Positions 59,150-64,000 of a stretch of 64,000 nt of DNA are shown here, in pieces. The notes beneath the pieces were generated by a model that was not told where the DNA came from, made no database searches, and saw nothing but the letters and a program-made list of their open reading frames with translations. The stretch is taken from contig NC_088313.1 of the NCBI RefSeq assembly GCF_910592395.1, positions 11,074,937 through 11,138,936 of the forward strand, written 5' to 3'. The position numbers were made by a program, and so were the translations under genes. Numbering within the stretch: the first letter of the stretch is position 1; each line of letters starts with the position of its first letter. The DNA comes from Lineus longissimus. Its lineage: Eukaryota > Nemertea > Pilidiophora > Heteronemertea > Lineidae.

Positions 59150-59640
59150 GCTTCAGTAGCATTTTCACTGGAGTGATTGATAGCTCCTGTAGTAAAATCT
59201 CCTGACTGACACTAATATCAGTCAAAGCCACACCTGATCTTAATTCTCTGCGGTTACTGCTTTGGATTGCCTGAAATACTCTGTTTTCCCTTTCCTCATT
59301 TGTCAACCACAAATCTTTGTAAGATGCGTACAAATTGTAGTTGTCAACCTCAAGAAGTTTTTCTGTTCCCCATTTAACCAACAATTTTGAAATAAGATTT
59401 CTACCCAAATATTTGCTGTCCGCCACGACCATGACATCTGCCGACAGATAAACACTACCAAGTACAAAAATTGTTTTTCTTCATTTAACTTTGAAATTCT
59501 AACATGCAGAGTTTCCTTTGGTTGTGCCGACGAGGGATTGTGAGTAATGACGTGATGATGGCGTTCAGCCTTCGAACCTGGTGGAACACGATTGCTTCTT
59601 TGAGGGTTTAACACTTTTCCAGTCGCCATTTATTTAGGAG
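59150..59640 (-). pseudogene. Virus-like structural-protein relic (possible Polinton-type)
   Basis: Two minus frames, 59629-59303 and 59432-59118, look like successive parts of one protein separated by a frameshift. Recognisable blocks are HHVITHNPSSAQPKETLHVR and DNYNLYASYKDLWLTNEER. This resembles capsid-like proteins that I associate with Polinton/Maverick-type elements, but the match is from memory and weak. No restored reading is attempted. Confidence 0.35.
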
Positions 59641-59679
59641 GATATCCGTAAGAATGCCTCAACTCCCTCAACTCCCTCA

Positions 59680-60080
59680 TCCGAACCATAAACAATTGAA
59701 CTTACAACAACTAGCAATAAAATTATCAGATTCTCTGCCAGAAAGCCAATAACTGCCCCCACTGATTTCAAATCAAATGACACGATCGAACCTGTTATTC
59801 CTAATAGAGCTTCAGCTGATTTCTTCGCTAATTCTTTTAACTACTCCGCAAATTTCTTTAATCCATCATTTACTCTATCGAGGATATCTGGTTAAGAGGG
59901 CTTGGGTGGAGTTGGGCCTGGAGGTTTCGCTGCTGCAGTAGATTTCGCGGAAATACCGAAAGAAAGACCTAAGGTTGTGAAAAACATTATTACCTCATTT
60001 GCAACTGCTCCAATAGTTAGGTCATTCAATTTGAAGAGTAATCTTAACCCTATAACACCTAGAACCATTGCCAGCCATTG
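59680..60080 (-). pseudogene. Membrane-segment protein relic upstream of it
   Basis: On the minus strand a Pro-rich stretch (AAAKPPGPTPPKPS) precedes ILDRVNDGLKKFAE, an alanine-rich helix, and a long hydrophobic segment (SVGAVIGFLAENLIILLLVV). Stops interrupt it. It lies upstream of, and in the same direction as, the structural-protein relic, suggesting neighbouring genes of one element. Confidence 0.35.
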
Positions 60081-60221
60081 CCAACGTTTTGTCGTTGTTC
60101 ATTGTAAAACGTTCTAATTCTGTGTAATGATGCATCTAAGAAGCCATTATTTGTACGCTAAGTTTTGGCCAGATCGGAATTCAAATATGGCCAAAATTGG
60201 ACGTTTTGTGTTTTTTCTCTC

Positions 60222-60275
60222 ATTGTGGCAATCCAAAGGTCGTGAGTTCAAATCCCGGTCAGGTACTGCCAAAAA
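60222..60275 (+). repeat. tRNA-related SINE fragment
   Basis: GTGAGTTCAAATCCCGGTC resembles a tRNA T-arm / B-box, followed by AGGTACTGCC and an AT-rich tail. No A-box at the right spacing was found. Confidence 0.3.
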
Positions 60276-60849
60276 TATTTTTCTTTTTTATGTTTTTTTC
60301 TTTTTTCTCTCCTAACTTGTATCTTAGTTTTTTTCTTCTTTATTTGGTGCCGTTTAGTTAGGCGGCCATTTTGTAAAAAATGTTTTTCGCCATAATGAAG
60401 CCTATTCGCTCTGGGTAGCTAGAGAGTGATGACATTGTTTTGATGGATGTGGCTACATCACATATCACCCTGGTTTTTTATTTGACTTCTCTTTAAGGGT
60501 CACTGAGGTCAAAGTTAAAAATGTCACCATGCATATCATCAGGTTGCATGGTTTCTTCTTCACTATTATTCTGACCTGGTGACTCTACAAGCCTGGCACA
60601 GCACTTGTATGTGTATCTTGGTGGGCCAGCTCTGAACAGATCAGAGATGCATGTATTAATAAGGAGAGGCCTACATCATTGTGAAGATGGTCACAACTCA
60701 TACTCATGGGTAATAATATTCCAAAGTTAGGCCCCAGGCCAAAGTGTCAACTGTAGGTACCAGTAAGTATGAATTATGCTTATGATTCACCCATCACAAT
60801 TAGGTGGAAACCTGTACGATGTGACCATTACTTCTTGGTTTTTAACATA
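60276..60849. other. Unclassified sequence
   Basis: No gene or clear element. The string AAGGGTCACTGAGGTCAAA at 60495-60513 is a decayed family 1-type motif. Confidence 0.3.
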
Positions 60850-62940
60850 TTTTTGGCTCACCGTGAGGGGAGTCTAAACGATAGCGCTGTGTCCGTCAGC
60901 GGCGGCGGCGATGTCATCGTCGGCGGCGGCGTCGTCGGCGTCGTATCCTGTTTCAGAAACAGTCGCACGTTTCTTAACCGCTAGGGCTATGAACTTGAAA
61001 CTTTGTACACAGCACCCCCTAGGTCAGGTGACCTCTGACACTGAATTTCGGTCCGATCTGATTCTCAATTTGGCCACCAGGGGGCCAAATGTCGATATCT
61101 AAAAAGTGTGATATCTCGCTTATTAGTGACTTGTTTTCGATTAAACTTTTGTTGTAGATACTCATAGCAAATATACATCTTATATCATACGGGTTTCTAA
61201 TTTGACCTACTTTTCAAGGTCACAGAGGTCATATGGCGTAAATTGGCCGTTAGAGTGTAAACTATGGCACGTTTCTTAACCACTAAAGCTATGAACTTGA
61301 AACTTGGTACATATAACCCCCTATATTGTATAGCCTCTGGTGCTGAATTTCAGTTCGATCTGATTCTCAACTTTGCCACCAGGGGGCCAAAAGTGGCAAT
61401 CTAAAAAGTGTGATATCTCGCTTATAAGTGACTTGTTTTCGATAAAATTTTTATGGTAGGTACTCTTAGGAAAAATACATCACATATCATACGGCTTTTC
61501 AATTTGACCTGCTTTTCAGGGTCACAGAGGTCATATGGCGTAAATTGGCTGTTAGAGTGTAAACTATGGTGCATATAACCCCCTACATCAGATAACCTCT
61601 GATGCCGAATTTTGGCCCAATCTGATTCTTTATTCGGCCACCAGGGGGCCATAATGGAAAAAGTTAGAAGTGCAATATCTTGCTTATTTGAGTGAATTGT
61701 TTTCGATAAAATTTAAATGGCAGGGACTTCTAGCAAGGATACACCACATGTCCTACGATTTTTGGCCTACAAATGGCGTCAATTGGCCGTTAGAGTGTAA
61801 CTATGTCATGTTTCTTAACTGCTGAAGCTATGAACTTGAAAGTTGGTACATGCAACCCCCTACATCAGATAATCTCTGACTCTGAATTTTGGCCTGATCT
61901 GATTCTTGATTTGGCCACCAGGGGGTCAAAACTGAAAAAGTAGGACGTGCAATATCTCGCTTATTAATGACTTTTTTTCAATGAAATTTTTATTGCAGGG
62001 ACTCTTAGCAATCACACGATATTGATCTTGTTGATGTCATAGACAATTATTGGTTGGATCATAAACTTATATATACTGCCCTGTCTTATTACAGTTAGCA
62101 CCAGTACGTCAGTCAGAAATCTGGGTGTCTTTTTTGAAGAACACATGTCAATGAAAACTCATGTCAGTAAAGTCTGCTCTAGAGCTTTCTTTGGCCTCTA
62201 CAAGATTCGTCAGATTCGCGGGTTTCTGACTGTCGGCACCACCAAAACCCTGGTGCATGCGTTTGTTACATCTCACTTGGACTACTGCAATGCTCTCCTC
62301 TACGGCATCACGGAACAGCAGTATGGTAGGTTGCAGCGTGTTTTGAATGCTGCAGCCAGGGTTACATGCTTGATCCCCAAGTTTGACCGTATCAGTCCGG
62401 TTCTGATGCGGCTCCATTGGCTCCCTGTCAAGGCAAGGGTTGAGTTTAAGATACTCTTGCTCACCAACAAGGCAGTCCATGGAGCGGCACTGGCTTACCT
62501 GACTGATATGGTACAACGCCGACGTGGGTCAGCCTATTCCCTCAGGGCTGATGCCGCTTTCCTTCTACAGGAGCCACGCACCAAGTGCATACGTTTTGGT
62601 GACAGATACTTCTACAAGGCGGCGCCACTCCTATGGAATGGGCTGCCCACACACATTAGACTTGCGGAGTCAAAGGCAGCTTTTGGAATGATGATAAAAG
62701 CACACCTTTTTCGAGTGTATTTCAAAGGCGCCTGAGAGTTGGTGAAATTTTTCACTAAATTTGGGCGCTTTAGAAATGTCATATTTGATTGATATTTGAT
62801 TGATTATTACTTGACATCAATACACGTCTAAAAAAGTCTTCATACCTGATTGTGTTCACCATATTCACCTCTAAATTAAGCATGATCCTGCCAACTAAAA
62901 GATGTATACGGTGAGCACAATGGCCCCTGGCCGTTTCATT
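60850..62940 (+). mobile_element. Helentron-like element, family 1 copy G, split by a LINE
   Basis: 5' end TTTTGGCTCACCGTGAGGGG, a GGCGGCG/CGTCGG-rich tract instead of pure CGT, and four or five internal units closely matching copy A. The endonuclease relic VIDNYWLDHKLIYTALSYY lies at about 62039-62092, then the LINE, then the 3' end ACGGTGAGCACAATGGCC and stem-loop to 62940. Confidence 0.7.
62093..62803 (+). pseudogene. L2/CR1-type LINE 3' end inserted in copy G
   Basis: RT C-terminal region: LGVFFEEHMSMKTHVSKVCS, TTKTLVHAFVTSHLDYCNAL, RLQRVLNAAARVTCLIPKFD, LHWLPVKARVEFKIL, WNGLPTHIRLAES and YFKGA-stop. The 3' UTR ends in TTGATT repeats. It is flanked by TTATTAC duplications (62086-62092, 62804-62810). 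The frame is open but contains only the last third of an RT. Confidence 0.9.
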
Positions 62941-64000
62941 TTCAATCCACGATTGCAGGTCACCTGATTTTCGAGATTTCACGGGAAATGAAATTGTAAA
63001 CAAACGCATGTGTGCAGTTCAAATGTAAACAAAAATGTATTTTTGGTACTTTTGGTTGCTGGACTTGGGTTTTCCCGCAGTTAGGAGCTGGGGTCAAATT
63101 GGTGGTCTATTGTGCTGTTTTAGTCAGAGGTAGCCCTTGATTATGAAGGGATTTTCAAATTAAGGTGACCATGGTCTTTCTATGTGCTCAGCTCACCACA
63201 GCTTTCAATACTTGATGTATCTGATGAGGCGCGCCGAACCTGACATGGCCTTACCAAGGAGCTGCTCACGGTGCTGAACTTCTAACTTGCCCTGTCGACT
63301 AAGTGCCTTTTTGGCCGAGACATTGCTACATGTAAGAGGAGCACGCATTTTGAATTTATAGTAGTGATAGTACAATTGGTTCGAGCCATTTGGAAGCCGA
63401 CATGTGAAGGACTATCTGGGTTCTCCTTCTCCGTATAAAAAGGGGCATATTGCTGACTAAGGAACAAGGCATATTGACATTGCCTCATCATCTCTATGGG
63501 ACCAATTGATACTTTTATATGCACGCATACATCATGCCATTTCAGGGTCCGAGTCTGTGGACAATTGGTTTGATTAATTTGTCTCTTCGATTTTATTGCA
63601 TTAGATTTTCATCGCAATTCAATCTATTCAAGATATAGCCAATTTGAACCTGTCTGCGCCAAGGATAGATTGGTTCCAGATCGACTCACTAGGGATACGC
63701 AGTAGAGCATAATGTCATGAAAAACGACCCTTTGTATTGTTAATTCTAATCACCTGCAGGACAGGTCAATTTCTCTCAATAAAATTAATTTTGTTGACTC
63801 CTGTAATCTCTACCTTATTAAAAAAAAAAGAGAGTGGTGTTAGTCCCAAACTGGTAATTTCTATTTATTTTGACCTCTGTTAAATCAGGATACCTCTCAA
63901 TTACAGACAGCATTTTGTATCCTTGTGCTGTACAACCCAGCCTGGACATACCACAGTTGCCCATGGAGAAGTCTCATCCTCTCTGACACTTCTTTTCTGT
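62941..64000 (+). mobile_element. Family 2 copy 3, interior to window end
   Basis: From TTCAATCCACGATTGCAGG onward the sequence follows copies 1 and 2 (from about 23508 and 56911) with few changes. It begins inside the element, directly after the 3' terminus of family 1 copy G, and continues past the window. Confidence 0.75.

Overview
The window is eukaryotic: there is no operon-like gene density, the coding traces have GT-AG introns and poly-A signals, and almost everything recognisable is transposon-derived. Helentron-like rolling-circle elements carrying an endonuclease, L2/CR1-type LINEs, Harbinger, hAT, P-like, pogo, piggyBac and Ty3/gypsy elements together suggest a large-genome marine invertebrate, possibly an echinoderm or another invertebrate deuterostome. 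That is an inference from element content and many AGGCCTA-type motifs; I could not confirm the species.

Layout. 1-9.8 kb: a gypsy integrase relic, then an EN-RT LINE on the minus strand (about 3236-9790). Its reverse-transcriptase part is mirrored by an inverted copy (2112-3021), and the LINE is split by a Helentron-like element (4152-5874), a Harbinger derivative (6603-7273) and a pogo-type MITE (7532-8590). 9.8-17 kb: Helentron endonuclease relics and copies B, C and D of the same non-autonomous family (called family 1 here). 17-26 kb: pogo and hAT MITEs, minisatellites, and a 3.4 kb element of a second family (family 2, 21451-24822). 26046-31551: a P-like element with long terminal inverted repeats, a THAP-domain gene on the minus strand, a peptide-repeat ORF on the plus strand, and a nested near-intact pogo transposon (28721-31151).

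33029-40258 is a complete hAT transposon with matching ends, a 5-bp target duplication and a 10-exon transposase gene. It splices to an uninterrupted 762-residue frame with all three catalytic acidic residues. A family 1 element with a CGT microsatellite of about 370 bp sits downstream of the gene inside it. 40-48 kb: LINE 3' ends, a minimal family 2 element, a Helentron 3' end, one isolated exon resembling the host replication gene GINS4/SLD5, and a 5S-like SINE. 48.7-52.8 kb: a truncated gypsy element with an unusual peptide-repeat plus membrane region between nucleocapsid and protease. 52859-54227: a piggyBac derivative keeping only an acidic N-terminal gene. 54.7-64 kb: a second family 2 copy split by a perfect-hairpin MITE, relics of a virus-like multi-gene element, family 1 copy G split by a LINE, and a third family 2 copy running off the window.

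The observation I rate highest is that each ~300-bp internal unit of family 1 carries a near-consensus CTCF-type motif and a nuclear-receptor DR3 motif, so the family may spread regulatory or insulator sites. The most likely functional protein gene in the window is the hAT transposase. No complete ordinary host gene was found.
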